DNA of 64,000 bases from Olleya sp. YS (GTDB lineage: Bacteria > Bacteroidota > Bacteroidia > Flavobacteriales > Flavobacteriaceae). The notes below the pieces were generated by a model. That model worked only from the letters and a program-made list of their open reading frames with translations, did not search any database and was not told the origin of the DNA. The stretch lies in the NCBI RefSeq assembly GCF_029760915.1, contig NZ_CP121685.1:1524001-1588000 (forward strand), written 5' to 3'. The number at the start of each line of letters is the position of its first letter. Within the stretch, counting starts at the first letter, position 1. Shown piece after piece: positions 36,769-46,448 of this stretch. The position numbers and the translations under genes were made by a program.

Positions 36769-37551
36769 TTATTCTTCTTCCTCTTTTTTAGCTGCTACTG
36801 CCTTTTTTGGAGCTGCCTTTTCTGCTTTTACTGCATCTTTAGCTGCTTCTTTATTAGCTTTTTCAGCTTTACGCTCGTTAAGACCATTTGTAATAGCGTC
36901 TGTAACGTGCGTTAAAATTTTATCGATTGATTTAGAAGCATCATCGTTTGCTGGTATTACGTAATCTACCTGACGTGGATCAGAGTTAGTATCTACCATT
37001 GCAAAAATTGGAATGTTTAATTTTTGAGCTTCTTTAATCGCGATATGTTCACGCTTAATGTCAACAACAAATAAAGCACCTGGTAAACGTGTCATGTCAA
37101 CGATAGACCCTAAGTTTTTTTCTAACTTAGCTCTTAAACGGTCAACTTGTAAACGTTCTTTTTTAGATAAGGTTAAAAAGGTACCGTCTTTTTTCATTCT
37201 ATCTATAGTCGCCATCTTTTTGATTGCTTTACGGATAGTTACAAAGTTGGTTAACATTCCACCTGGCCATCTTTCAGTAATGAAAGGCATGTTGATGTTT
37301 CCAGCTTTTTCTGCTACGATATCTTTTGCTTGCTTTTTTGTTGCAACAAATAAAATTTTACGACCTGAAGCTGCAATTTTTGCTAATGCATCTCCAGCTT
37401 CGTCCATTTTAGCTGCTGTTTTGTATAGGTTTATAATATGGATACCGTTACGCTCCATATATACGTAAGGAGCCATGTTTGGATCCCACTTACGTGTTAG
37501 GTGACCGAAGTGTACACCTGCTTCAAGTAATTCTTTTACTTCTACTGCCAT
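36769..37551 (-). CDS. rpsB: 30S ribosomal protein S2
   Basis: 260 residues from ATG 37549-37551, the standard start MAVEVKELLEAGVHFGHLTRKWDP; the frame extends 11 codons further but that is leader. Signature HIINLYKT and the FVVDIKREHIAIKEAQKLNIP segment are canonical. The tail is Lys/Ala/Glu rich. Forms the first gene of the rpsB-tsf pair. Confidence 0.97.
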   Translation of the reverse strand: MAVEVKELLEAGVHFGHLTRKWDPNMAPYVYMERNGIHIINLYKTAAKMDEAGDALAKIAASGRKILFVATKKQAKDIVAEKAGNINMPFITERWPGGMLTNFVTIRKAIKKMATIDRMKKDGTFLTLSKKERLQVDRLRAKLEKNLGSIVDMTRLPGALFVVDIKREHIAIKEAQKLNIPIFAMVDTNSDPRQVDYVIPANDDASKSIDKILTHVTDAITNGLNERKAEKANKEAAKDAVKAEKAAPKKAVAAKKEEEE

Positions 37552-37696
37552 TTTGTAATAGTTTACGTTCTGTTGAATTAGCAATAATTAAGTGGTCATT
37601 ATTTAAAATCGCCTTAATTATTTAGATGCTAAACTAAATCCTGTCTTTTGGACTAGGACAACAATAACTAGTTTAAATTTTTGTTTTGCGTTGCGC

Positions 37697-37720
37697 ATCT
37701 CGACTACGCTCGAGGTGACA
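37697..37720. repeat. REP-like palindromic repeat
   Basis: The reverse complement reads TGTCA followed by CTCGA/TCGAG arms around GCGTAG. It shares the GAGCG.AGTCGA core with the element at 21269-21293. It lies between rpsI and rpsB. Confidence 0.55.
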
Positions 37721-37735
37721 ACATAATAAATTGTA

Positions 37736-38122
37736 TTAACGTTTCGAGAATTGGAATTTTTTACGCGCTTTTTTCTGTCCGAATTTTTTACGCTCTACCA
37801 TTCTTGGGTCTCTTGTTAATAATCCTTCAGGTTTAAGAATACCTCTGTTTTCGTCATTTAACTCGCACATAGCACGAGAAATTGCTAAACGGATAGCTTC
37901 TGCTTGACCTGTAATACCTCCTCCAAATACATTTACTTTAATATCAAAGTTACCTTCATTTTCTGTTAAAGCTAATGGTTGGTTTACTTTGTATTGTAAT
38001 GTTGCTGTATCGAAGTAGTCTTTAATGTCTTTACTGTTAATCGTAATGTTTCCTTTTCCTTTAGAAAGGTACACACGAGCAACTGCGGTCTTACGACGAC
38101 CAATTTTGTGAATGACTTCCAT
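37736..38122 (-). CDS. rpsI: 30S ribosomal protein S9
   Basis: 128 residues ending in the canonical basic tail KKFQFSKR. Start motif IGRRKTAVARVYL. The stop-start junction with rplM overlaps by one base, the usual rplM-rpsI pair. Confidence 0.97.
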   Translation of the reverse strand: MEVIHKIGRRKTAVARVYLSKGKGNITINSKDIKDYFDTATLQYKVNQPLALTENEGNFDIKVNVFGGGITGQAEAIRLAISRAMCELNDENRGILKPEGLLTRDPRMVERKKFGQKKARKKFQFSKR

Positions 38123-38577
38123 TACTTGAATTCGTTTAAGTTAATTACTGTTGGTTTTTGTGCTTCATGCGTATGAGCTGAACCAACAACAACATTTAAA
38201 TTACGGAATAAATCTGCACCTAATTTGTTTTTAGGTAACATTCCTTTTACTGATTTTTCTACTAATCTTGCTGGATCTTTTCCAAACATTTCTGTAGCAG
38301 TTAAACTTCTTTGACCACCTGGATAACCTGTGTGACGAATGTACGTTTTGTCATTCCACTTGTTTCCTGTTAAGTTGATTTTTTCTGCATTGATAACAAT
38401 GACGTTATCTCCACAATCAACGTGTGGTGTGAAGCTAGGCTTGTGTTTTCCTCTTAAAAGTTTTGCAACTTTAGAAGACAAACGCCCTAATGATTGACCT
38501 TCAGCATCTACTAAAACCCACTGCTTATCTGCAGTAACTTTATTAGCTGAAATCGTTTTGTAGCTTAATGTGTCCAC
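38122..38577 (-). CDS. rplM: 50S ribosomal protein L13
   Basis: 151 residues. [30 protein letters not shown] and [12 protein letters not shown]-like (here [12 protein letters not shown]) motifs are diagnostic. First gene of the rplM-rpsI operon. Confidence 0.97.
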   Translation of the reverse strand: MDTLSYKTISANKVTADKQWVLVDAEGQSLGRLSSKVAKLLRGKHKPSFTPHVDCGDNVIVINAEKINLTGNKWNDKTYIRHTGYPGGQRSLTATEMFGKDPARLVEKSVKGMLPKNKLGADLFRNLNVVVGSAHTHEAQKPTVINLNEFK

Positions 38578-38735
38578 GTTATTAATTATTTTTTATTAAA
38601 CATTCCTCTCTCAAAAAGAGTTTGCAAATTTACGATTATATATTTGATTACCAAATAGTGAAAGGACTTTTATTTAATAAGTCTGTGGATATCTTTTTAG
38701 TCTTAAAAACATCTTGTGTTTTAGGACTTGAAGTA

Positions 38736-40109
38736 TTACTCGTTTGTTTTTTTTAAAGTAAATTGTAATGGTTTTTTGAAGATTTCCCAAAACAGAATAC
38801 TAAACACAATGAGATACTCCAAACCAATAACCCATAAATTCTCTATATTGTCTGCATTTGCATACGCCAAATAGCTTATAATTATTATAAAACTCCACAC
38901 GATAGCATACTTGTAATTAGTAAACACACTTAGTAGTAATATAGTTGCTATATACCAAGGATGTACAGTTGTACTTAATAGTAGATAACAAGTCATTGCA
39001 AATAGCATACTTACCATTAAAATAGGTAGATTTTGATTTTTTCTTTTTAAAGCTAATATCCATATAATTATAAAAACTAGTAGTGGTAGAATTTTTCCTA
39101 TTAGAGCTATCTGATTATATCCTGTAATTTGATATCCAATAGCTCTTAATATATAATATATACTAGCATTAAACTCGAAATTACTAAACCATAAACCTAC
39201 AGTTTTCGAATAATTATTAACGAATTGCATTGAGAAAAATGGGACGAATAGTATTATAGTTGTAATACCAATAATTATATAAAAACTGATAAGCTTTTTA
39301 AAATCGGTGTTATTTTTTTTAGTTCTAAACCATTTTATAAATAATGGTAAAAACAAAAGTGGTACTAATTTAGTTGATATAGATAAAGCAAAAATTATTG
39401 CTGACCATTTCCATTTATTAGTGCTTAGCAAATACAAACTAAAGATTAAAAAGAATAACATGATACCTTCAAAATGAAGATTACCTGTCAGCTCTATTAT
39501 TATAAAAGGATTTAAAGTATACCAGAATATTTTATGCTTTTTTAAACCCAGTTTTGTTAAAAGTTTACCGCCAAAATATAATGTCCCAATATCTGCTGCT
39601 ATGATTATTAATCTTAATCCTATTACAGAGCCTAAAATACTACAAGTAGAAAACAGGTTAGCAATAATAAAAAACAACTGATTTAATGGTGGGTAATTTG
39701 AATAATGACTGGCATTTAATACTTGCATACCATTAACCAACTCTTGTGCTTGATTAATAGGGAATTGTCCATCGGAAATGAAGCTTTGAGGAGTGTATAA
39801 ATAGGGATTAATACCTTGTAAAATTAGTCGTCCATCCCAAATAAAACGATAAAAATCTTGTGAAAGATTTGGAATAGCTAACAAAAATACTAGTCTGCTA
39901 ATAATAGCTATAATCACTAATAATTTAAAATTGTTTTTGTTTTGTTGAATTATTTTATAGAAGCAAATAAATAGTCCTGTGTATAATACTATTAGTTTTA
40001 AATAGTCAGTTCTAACCAAATCATAAGCAAACACACCATACATAAACAAGCTTAACACTATTAAAAAGGTTGTTAATTTGTTTTTTTTTAAAATAAATGT
40101 GTTTAGCAT
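38736..40109 (-). CDS. GT87-like polyprenol-dependent mannosyltransferase
   Basis: 457 residues from ATG 40107-40109; an alternative start at 40139 would add ten residues. About eleven to twelve membrane helices. The first large loop has the DFYRFIWDGRLILQGINPYLY motif typical of polyprenyl-phosphate-dependent GT-C mannosyltransferases. Final gene of a minus-strand group with two GT2 enzymes, suggesting glycolipid or surface-glycan synthesis. Acceptor unknown. Confidence 0.8.
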   Translation of the reverse strand: MLNTFILKKNKLTTFLIVLSLFMYGVFAYDLVRTDYLKLIVLYTGLFICFYKIIQQNKNNFKLLVIIAIISRLVFLLAIPNLSQDFYRFIWDGRLILQGINPYLYTPQSFISDGQFPINQAQELVNGMQVLNASHYSNYPPLNQLFFIIANLFSTCSILGSVIGLRLIIIAADIGTLYFGGKLLTKLGLKKHKIFWYTLNPFIIIELTGNLHFEGIMLFFLIFSLYLLSTNKWKWSAIIFALSISTKLVPLLFLPLFIKWFRTKKNNTDFKKLISFYIIIGITTIILFVPFFSMQFVNNYSKTVGLWFSNFEFNASIYYILRAIGYQITGYNQIALIGKILPLLVFIIIWILALKRKNQNLPILMVSMLFAMTCYLLLSTTVHPWYIATILLLSVFTNYKYAIVWSFIIIISYLAYANADNIENLWVIGLEYLIVFSILFWEIFKKPLQFTLKKTNE

Positions 40110-40140
40110 AACGGTTTGCGTTAGCGGTTGAAATGGCATC

Positions 40141-40173
40141 CTTTATTTTGCTGCCATATATGGCAAAATAAAG
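40141..40173. repeat. Perfect inverted repeat upstream of the mannosyltransferase
   Basis: Arms CTTTATTTTGC (40141-40151) and GCAAAATAAAG (40163-40173) with a nested TGCC...GGCA palindrome in the middle. Between two co-directional genes. It could be an attenuator or a protein site; function unknown. Confidence 0.5.
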
Positions 40174-40217
40174 ATATAATGTAAGACGCGACCCTTGTGG
40201 TAACGCTATAAAAAAAA

Positions 40218-41708
40218 TTAAGCTTTAGATGTTAAAGATTTAAAAAATACAAACCCAAAACCAATGGTTAACATTAAATGAAATGGGAATAATCCAAAAT
40301 CACCACCTTGGTCTCCTACTATAAACGCACTATACATACCAAATGCAAAATATAGCATTAAAGCACCTTCAAATATAACATGTATAGATATGTTTTTACG
40401 TAAGTACTTGTTACCTTTCCAACTATCTTTAAGCGTACTGATATTAAATTTTGGTGTACGTACAAACTCACTACGTTTACCTAAATGACCTTCTAAAACT
40501 GCAATAGAATTGTGTAACGAAAAACCCATTGCTATTGAGAAAAACGTAAAAAACAAGGCGATGTACTTTAAAAAATCTTTAAACGTATTTCCATGACTTT
40601 TTTTATACATTACCCAATAACAGACAAAAAAGATAATGGTACTAACTACAAAAAAACTAAGAACATAATAATAGGGTCTTAAATGTGCGTATTCATTTTT
40701 AATGTATAACATAGGAATACTTAATACACCTACAATCAGTACGTTTAAAAACATGGTACTATTTAATAAATGTAATATACCATGAAGTTTTGTTTTAGCT
40801 GAAATATTTTTACTTCTAAGTACACGACCTAGCATTTTTCTAAAATTTTCTGCTCCACCTTTATTCCATCTAAATTGTTGTGATCTTGCTGCACTAATTA
40901 CAACTGGCAATTCAGCAGGAGTTTCAACATTTTCTAAATATTTAAATTTCCAGTTTTTAAGTTGTGCTCTGTAGCTTAAATCTAAATCTTCGGTAAGCGT
41001 GTCACCTTCCCAATTTCCTGCATCAATAATACATTGCTTGCGCCAGACACCTGCAGTTCCGTTAAAGTTGATAAAGTGACCTTTGCTACTACGTCCAACT
41101 TGCTCTAAAGTAAAATGCGCATCTAAAGCAAAAGCTTGGATTTTTGTTAGTGTAGAGTAATCTCTGTTAATATGTCCCCAACGTGTTTGTACTACGCCAA
41201 TTTCTGGATCTTTAAAATAAGGAATGGTCTTTTTTAGCCAATTAGGTTGTGGTAGGAAATCCGCATCAAAAATAGCAATGTATTCTCCCTTAGCAACCTC
41301 TAATCCTTCCTTTAAAGCACCTGCTTTAAAACCTTGTCTATTAGTTCTTGTTATATGAGAAATGTCTAATCCTTGTGCTTTTAATTGTTCTACATGTGCT
41401 TTTGTAGTTGCAACGGTTTCGTCTGTAGAATCATCTAAAACTTGTATTTCCAACTTATCTTTTGGATAGTCTATTAATGCAATATTATCTAGTAATCTAT
41501 CCATAACATACAACTCGTTAAACACAGGAAGTTGAATGGTTACAAAAGGAATTTCATCTGAATTATTAAAATCGAATGTCGGTCCATTATCTACCTTTTT
41601 TTGAGCAGCAATATAATTTAACATTAAGTTTAATTGCGCTAAAGCATACAAGAAGATTAGTACGAGTGCTATAGTATAAATAATGATAATTATGGTTTCT
41701 AGAATCAC
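40218..41708 (-). CDS. Processive-type family 2 glycosyltransferase with membrane helices
   Basis: 496 residues. N-terminal helix, GT2 domain with DDSTDET and FDADFLP catalytic aspartates, TEDLDLSYRAQLKNWK, and QQFRWNKGGAEN (QxxRW-like motif of cellulose/hyaluronan-synthase relatives), then four C-terminal helices. Its start overlaps the end of the preceding GT2 gene by 4 bp. Likely makes or extends a surface glycan or glycolipid. Confidence 0.87.
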   Translation of the reverse strand: MILETIIIIIYTIALVLIFLYALAQLNLMLNYIAAQKKVDNGPTFDFNNSDEIPFVTIQLPVFNELYVMDRLLDNIALIDYPKDKLEIQVLDDSTDETVATTKAHVEQLKAQGLDISHITRTNRQGFKAGALKEGLEVAKGEYIAIFDADFLPQPNWLKKTIPYFKDPEIGVVQTRWGHINRDYSTLTKIQAFALDAHFTLEQVGRSSKGHFINFNGTAGVWRKQCIIDAGNWEGDTLTEDLDLSYRAQLKNWKFKYLENVETPAELPVVISAARSQQFRWNKGGAENFRKMLGRVLRSKNISAKTKLHGILHLLNSTMFLNVLIVGVLSIPMLYIKNEYAHLRPYYYVLSFFVVSTIIFFVCYWVMYKKSHGNTFKDFLKYIALFFTFFSIAMGFSLHNSIAVLEGHLGKRSEFVRTPKFNISTLKDSWKGNKYLRKNISIHVIFEGALMLYFAFGMYSAFIVGDQGGDFGLFPFHLMLTIGFGFVFFKSLTSKA

Positions 41709-42397
41709 TTTTTAAAACTGTATTTGAAGATCCACGATAAAATTTTAATGCCAGCAAATATACTACCTTTTACGGTTCCTGAAACTTTTGAGACGCCAAT
41801 TCTATTTCTGTAGTTAACAGGTACTTCTGTGTAGCTTAGTTTTTGCTTAAGGGCTTTTAGTTGCATTTCTACAGTCCAACCATAGGTTTTATCTACCATA
41901 TTAAGTGCTAATAACTTATTGTATTTGATAGCCCTAAAGGGTCCAAGATCTGTAAACTTGGCACCAAAAAATAATTTCATTAATGAGGTAGCTAGCCAAT
42001 TTCCAAAAATTTGTTGAGGAGTCATACTACCAGACTCTCTTAACTTTTTTGTGCGAGCACCAATCACAAAATCGATATCATGTTCTAAAATTGGAGCAAC
42101 AATTTTTGTTAATTCTTCAGGATAATCACTATAATCTCCATCTAAAAACACAATAATATCTGGTTTTTGCTTTTGATTAGTAATATAATCCATGCCTTTT
42201 AAACAGGCATATCCATAGCCTTTTTGACTTTCAATTAAAACGGTAGCACCAGCTTGTTTTGCATGGTGTTCTGTTTGATCTGTTGAGTTGTTGCTAACTA
42301 CAATGACCTCTTGAACAATAGTTGGAATATCTTGTATAACTTTTGCTATAGAATCTTCCTCATTGTAGGCAGGAATAATGACTTTAATAATGGGCAT
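41705..42397 (-). CDS. Dolichol-phosphate-mannose-synthase-like GT2
   Basis: 230 residues. GT2 fold: VIIPAYNEEDSIAKVI, VVSNNSTDQTEH, VFLDGDYSDYPEE (DxD-like) and FTDLGPFRAIKY. No membrane anchor apart from a short C-terminal hydrophobic piece. Probably forms the polyprenyl-phosphate sugar used by the GT87-like enzyme two genes downstream. Confidence 0.88.
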   Translation of the reverse strand: MPIIKVIIPAYNEEDSIAKVIQDIPTIVQEVIVVSNNSTDQTEHHAKQAGATVLIESQKGYGYACLKGMDYITNQKQKPDIIVFLDGDYSDYPEELTKIVAPILEHDIDFVIGARTKKLRESGSMTPQQIFGNWLATSLMKLFFGAKFTDLGPFRAIKYNKLLALNMVDKTYGWTVEMQLKALKQKLSYTEVPVNYRNRIGVSKVSGTVKGSIFAGIKILSWIFKYSFKK

Positions 42398-42439
42398 TTA
42401 ATATATTATCAGGTTGCAAAAGTACAATTGTTTTTTACA

Positions 42440-44032
42440 TTATTTCTGATTAATTAAATCCATTAGATTTACATCATTACCTAATAAGATTTCATTAGGA
42501 TTAATTCTACCGTCCATATTATCGTTTTCAAGTTTAAGTACTCCTCTTGGGCAAACAGCACTGCAAATACCACAACCAACACAGCTAGAGCGTACAATAT
42601 TTTCCCCTTTTTGAGCGTAAGCTCGAACATCTATTCCCATTTCGCAATAGGTAGAGCAATTACCGCATGATATGCATTGTCCTCCATTTGTTGTAATTCT
42701 GAATTTAGAAAACAGTCGTTGCTGAAAACCTAATATGGCAGCCATAGGACAACCAAACCTGCACCACACACGACTACCAAAAATAGGGTAGAAACCAGTA
42801 CCAATAACCCCAGAAAATATCGAACCTATCAAAAATCCATACGTTTTTCTAAGCGTTTCAGGTTTGAATAAAAACAGATTACTTTTTGAGCTAAAATAGT
42901 ATAATGCAAATAGCGCGATTATGATTACAAAATATCCAATTGCACCATATTTAGCGTCTTTAGCGAGTTCTTTTCGTTTAAAAACAAAAGCGCCTACGAA
43001 AACAATAGTTAGCAAAGAAGCTACTAAAATTAAAAAAGTACCTTTTGTTAGCCAATATTTAGTACTGTCAACACCTAAATAACTATGGACAACAGCAGTA
43101 GTCATTAAAACTACAAATACTAAAACAGAATGTATTACCCAACGTTCAACCTTCCAAGCAAACTGAGATTTATCACTTAACTGTCTAAAACTGTCTCCAG
43201 CGGTTTCTGCTAAAGCTCCACAACCACATACCCAAGAGCAATACCAACGTTTACCATATTTGTAGGTTAAAATAGGTGTTATTACAAAAATGGAAACTAT
43301 ACCAAAAATAAGGAGTCCTGTGCCAATATCACCAGCACTAATCATAGAGTTTACTCGGTATTGCTCAAAGTTGTAATAGTTTAGAGGCCAAATGTTTTTA
43401 AGGTCGTAATAAGGTAAACTAAACGAATCCGAATTTAACCTTGCCATAAATTCTGGGATTAAAAACGCAAAAGCCAACTGAAAAAACATGACAGAACCTG
43501 TACGGATTTTTTCATACCTGTTGTGTCTGTATTTTAAAATAAATTTATACCCAAAAGCTAAAATAGCTAGGGTATAAAGGGTTCCATATACAAACCATTG
43601 ACTGGCAGGATTGCCACTCAATATTCTGCTAAGTGGATCAAAAAGCGCTATTAAACCTGTATTAGCTTCGCCTTTTTCTGTTAAACCCAATAATTCTGGG
43701 AAAAAATATAATACAATGTAGAACCCAGTTAGTACCAGACCAGTTAACCAACCTATTAATCCTCTAGAAGAAATTGATTTAAACCATACACCATCGTTTT
43801 TGATACCTTCAGTTGTATTTAAGTAGGCATTATTAGCAAACCAAACCGTACCAATAGCTATTAACAATAATGCTACAGTTAATACAATCCCTCTATCTGG
43901 AAATTGAATATTGAATATGGCCAGAAGAAAAATAAACAGACCTAATATACCAATTGCTGATGCTATTTTTTGCGATTTAGATAATCCGTAAGAATTAGCT
44001 AAAGACATACTATAATTTAATTTGTTGCTCAT
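42440..44032 (-). CDS. NapH/NosR-type membrane 4Fe-4S ferredoxin protein
   Basis: 530 residues with about eight membrane helices and two Cys-rich regions in the membrane-adjacent part (WYCSWVCGCGALAE near residue 265 and WCRFGCPMAA near 425). A C-terminal pair of 4Fe-4S motifs follows (CISCGNCSTYC and CVGCGICSAVCPRG). Electron-transfer module, presumably quinol- or ferredoxin-linked. Immediately downstream of the FAD oxidoreductase gene (10 bp gap), so the two form one redox unit. Confidence 0.87.
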   Translation of the reverse strand: MSNKLNYSMSLANSYGLSKSQKIASAIGILGLFIFLLAIFNIQFPDRGIVLTVALLLIAIGTVWFANNAYLNTTEGIKNDGVWFKSISSRGLIGWLTGLVLTGFYIVLYFFPELLGLTEKGEANTGLIALFDPLSRILSGNPASQWFVYGTLYTLAILAFGYKFILKYRHNRYEKIRTGSVMFFQLAFAFLIPEFMARLNSDSFSLPYYDLKNIWPLNYYNFEQYRVNSMISAGDIGTGLLIFGIVSIFVITPILTYKYGKRWYCSWVCGCGALAETAGDSFRQLSDKSQFAWKVERWVIHSVLVFVVLMTTAVVHSYLGVDSTKYWLTKGTFLILVASLLTIVFVGAFVFKRKELAKDAKYGAIGYFVIIIALFALYYFSSKSNLFLFKPETLRKTYGFLIGSIFSGVIGTGFYPIFGSRVWCRFGCPMAAILGFQQRLFSKFRITTNGGQCISCGNCSTYCEMGIDVRAYAQKGENIVRSSCVGCGICSAVCPRGVLKLENDNMDGRINPNEILLGNDVNLMDLINQK

Positions 44033-44041
44033 AACTTGTTA

Positions 44042-45346
44042 TTAGGCGGTTTGTAATTGGTTATTATAGGCTAGTTTAATGTCTTTTTCAAAATGTTTGT
44101 AAAACTCTGGATCAAAATTGGCTTCAGCAAGATGATTAATGACATAATCTACATCACGTTTTTCAGTCAACCAATTATCAAAGGTTTCATGACGCATTCT
44201 GATGCCAAAGGTGTTGATACCTAAAAACTCCTTGGTGTCTTTATGGTAAGCAATGGTTATGCATTTGGTGTCATCGTTGTGTTTCCAATGAAAATGTGTC
44301 TCGTAATCTGGACGTCCTTTACTACCAAATACCCAACCATAGGTTTGATATTCTATATCTAAAAATTTAGCACTATTAAACCAGTGACCTGGATTGTACT
44401 GCATAGAATTACCACACATAGTTTGTGCTAAAACCTCTCCCATCATACGACCTGTGTACCATACTGCTTCTACTGGTCTACGATTACCAATTGCTTCTTT
44501 TTGTTCTGCACAATCACCAATTGCATAGACATCTTTGACATTAGTTTCAAGATAACGATTGACTAAAACACCTTTATTAGTTTTAATTTTAGAGTCTTCT
44601 AAAAACGAAATATTTGGTGACACACCAGCAGTTAATCCTACAAAATCACATGGTAATTCTTCACCAGTTTCTTCAATAATTATGGATTTTACTTTTCCGT
44701 TTTCGTCTGAAATGATTTCTTTTAAATTAGTACTTAAACGTAAATCTATATGGTGATTTTTAATATGTCTATTTATCATTTCACTTTCGCCTTCTGGTAA
44801 TACACCATTCCAAAAACTAGATTCGCGTACTAAAAATGTCACTGGAATATTTCTGGAGTTTAGCATCTCTGCGAGTTCAATACCAATTAAACCACCACCA
44901 ACTATAACCGCACGTTTACAGACTTGATTATTTGGAGCTACAACTTCAAGATTATCTAAATTTTGTTTGCTATATAAGCCTTGCACGCCTTTTAAGTCTT
45001 GTCCTGGCCAACCAAATTTATTAGGTTTACTACCAGTTGCAATGACTAATTTGTCATAGGTTATAGTGTCTCCTTTAGTAAAATGAAGCGTTTTAGTGTC
45101 GGTATCTATTGTATTAACATAGCCTTTTTTGAGGTTTATTTTGTTTTTCTCCCAAAACCAATTTTCATAGGGTTGGGTATGCTCAAACTTTAGGTGTCCC
45201 ATATACACGTACATTAATGCTGTACGCGAAAAAAAGTAGTCTGTTTCAGCAGAAATAATAGTAATCTTTTTATCAGATAATTTTCTAATGTGTCTAGCTA
45301 AAGTTACTCCAGAAATTCCGTTACCAATAATTACAACGTGCTCCAT
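44042..45346 (-). CDS. FAD-dependent NAD(P)-disulfide-type oxidoreductase
   Basis: 434 residues. Two dinucleotide-binding motifs, VVIIGNGISGVTLARHIRK (FAD) and AVIVGGGLIGIELAEML (NAD(P)H), plus VYAIGDCAE (FAD). Resembles nitrite-reductase-type or ferredoxin reductases. The C-terminal half is longer than in simple ferredoxin reductases. Pairs with the 4Fe-4S membrane protein; probable route is NAD(P)H to FAD to Fe-S. Confidence 0.87.
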   Translation of the reverse strand: MEHVVIIGNGISGVTLARHIRKLSDKKITIISAETDYFFSRTALMYVYMGHLKFEHTQPYENWFWEKNKINLKKGYVNTIDTDTKTLHFTKGDTITYDKLVIATGSKPNKFGWPGQDLKGVQGLYSKQNLDNLEVVAPNNQVCKRAVIVGGGLIGIELAEMLNSRNIPVTFLVRESSFWNGVLPEGESEMINRHIKNHHIDLRLSTNLKEIISDENGKVKSIIIEETGEELPCDFVGLTAGVSPNISFLEDSKIKTNKGVLVNRYLETNVKDVYAIGDCAEQKEAIGNRRPVEAVWYTGRMMGEVLAQTMCGNSMQYNPGHWFNSAKFLDIEYQTYGWVFGSKGRPDYETHFHWKHNDDTKCITIAYHKDTKEFLGINTFGIRMRHETFDNWLTEKRDVDYVINHLAEANFDPEFYKHFEKDIKLAYNNQLQTA

Positions 45347-45375
45347 AGTTTTGGTTAAGTTATTATGCTAAGTCG

Positions 45376-45394
45376 AAGGTTTTGTTAAAACCTT
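45376..45394. promoter_or_regulatory. Inverted repeat in the divergent promoter region
   Basis: AAGGTTTT-GTT-AAAACCTT between the divergent oxidoreductase and glycosidase genes. It could bind a regulator; the sequence offers no more. Confidence 0.35.
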
Positions 45395-45440
45395 AAACAA
45401 TTATTTCTATTTGCTTAAATTTAGACATAAATTGACACTT

Positions 45441-46448
45441 ATGAGATGGATTTTAAAATTTTGTGTAATCTTTTGTTGTTATAGTTGTTCTATGACGCCT
45501 GTAATTAATGAAAAAATCAATGGTGTTAGTTTTGTGGCACATAGAGATAGTATTTCGCAAAAAAATGTAGATCCTTTACTCAACATTAGTGCTAATTATG
45601 CTGCAATTATGCCTTTTGCAATGATTAAAACCCTAAATAGCCCAGAGGTTAATTACGATGCAGAACGACAGTGGTTTGGAGAAACATTAGTAGGAGGTAA
45701 ACAGTACATAAATACTTTAAAAAAGTCCAATATAAAATCTATGTTGAAGCCACAATTATGGGTTTGGAGAGGAGAGTTTACCGGTTTTATAGAAATGAAG
45801 ACCGAAGACGATTGGAAATTATTTGAAGATACTTATTCTAAATTTATATTAGCATTTGCACAAGTAGCTCAAGATACTAAAACTCCTATTTTTTGCATAG
45901 GTACTGAATTAGAAAAATTTGTTGAAGCTAGACCAGAGTATTGGACCAATTTAATAACTAAAATTAAATCTATTTATAAAGGAAAACTAACTTATGCTGC
46001 CAACTGGAACGAGTATAAAAAAACACCCTTTTGGGATCAGTTAGATTATATAGGTATTGATGCCTATTTTCCTGTTAGTGATAGCAAAACACCAACAGTT
46101 GAAGCATGTTTAGAAGGTTGGAAAAAGCATAAAGATACTATTAAAAGTTACTCTAAAAAATATAATAAACCCATCTTGTTTACCGAGTTTGGTTACAGAA
46201 GTGTTGATTATTCTGGTAAAGCACCTTGGACTGTAGATAGAATAGAAAGTAAGGTTAACTTAGAAGCACAGACTAACACAACCAAAGCGTTATTTGAAAC
46301 GTTTTGGAATGAAGAATGGTTCGCAGGTGGTTTTATCTGGAAATGGTTTATAAACCATGATAAAGTTGGTGGTTTAAATAACAACCGTTTTACACCACAA
46401 AACAAACCTGTAGAACAAGTTATTAAAGCACAATACAGTTTATTTTAA
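45441..46448 (+). CDS. GH113-like secreted glycoside hydrolase lipoprotein
   Basis: 335 residues from ATG 45441, chosen because it starts a lipoprotein signal (CCYSCSMTP, lipid Cys near 17). TIM-barrel enzyme with acid Glu in FCIGTELEKF and nucleophile Glu in ILFTEFGYRS, as in GH113 beta-mannosidic enzymes and related glycosidases. Its stop overlaps the ATG of the BamA-like gene, so expression is coupled. Substrate not certain. Confidence 0.82.
   Translation: MRWILKFCVIFCCYSCSMTPVINEKINGVSFVAHRDSISQKNVDPLLNISANYAAIMPFAMIKTLNSPEVNYDAERQWFGETLVGGKQYINTLKKSNIKSMLKPQLWVWRGEFTGFIEMKTEDDWKLFEDTYSKFILAFAQVAQDTKTPIFCIGTELEKFVEARPEYWTNLITKIKSIYKGKLTYAANWNEYKKTPFWDQLDYIGIDAYFPVSDSKTPTVEACLEGWKKHKDTIKSYSKKYNKPILFTEFGYRSVDYSGKAPWTVDRIESKVNLEAQTNTTKALFETFWNEEWFAGGFIWKWFINHDKVGGLNNNRFTPQNKPVEQVIKAQYSLF

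Noticed and set aside
37058-37468. Open frame of 136 codons opposite rpsB
   Set aside because: Antisense of a universally conserved ribosomal protein gene.
37585-37735. Ribosomal protein leader structure upstream of rpsB
   Set aside because: Only weak pairing could be found by eye, and the stretch also holds a REP-like repeat; not enough to call a leader.
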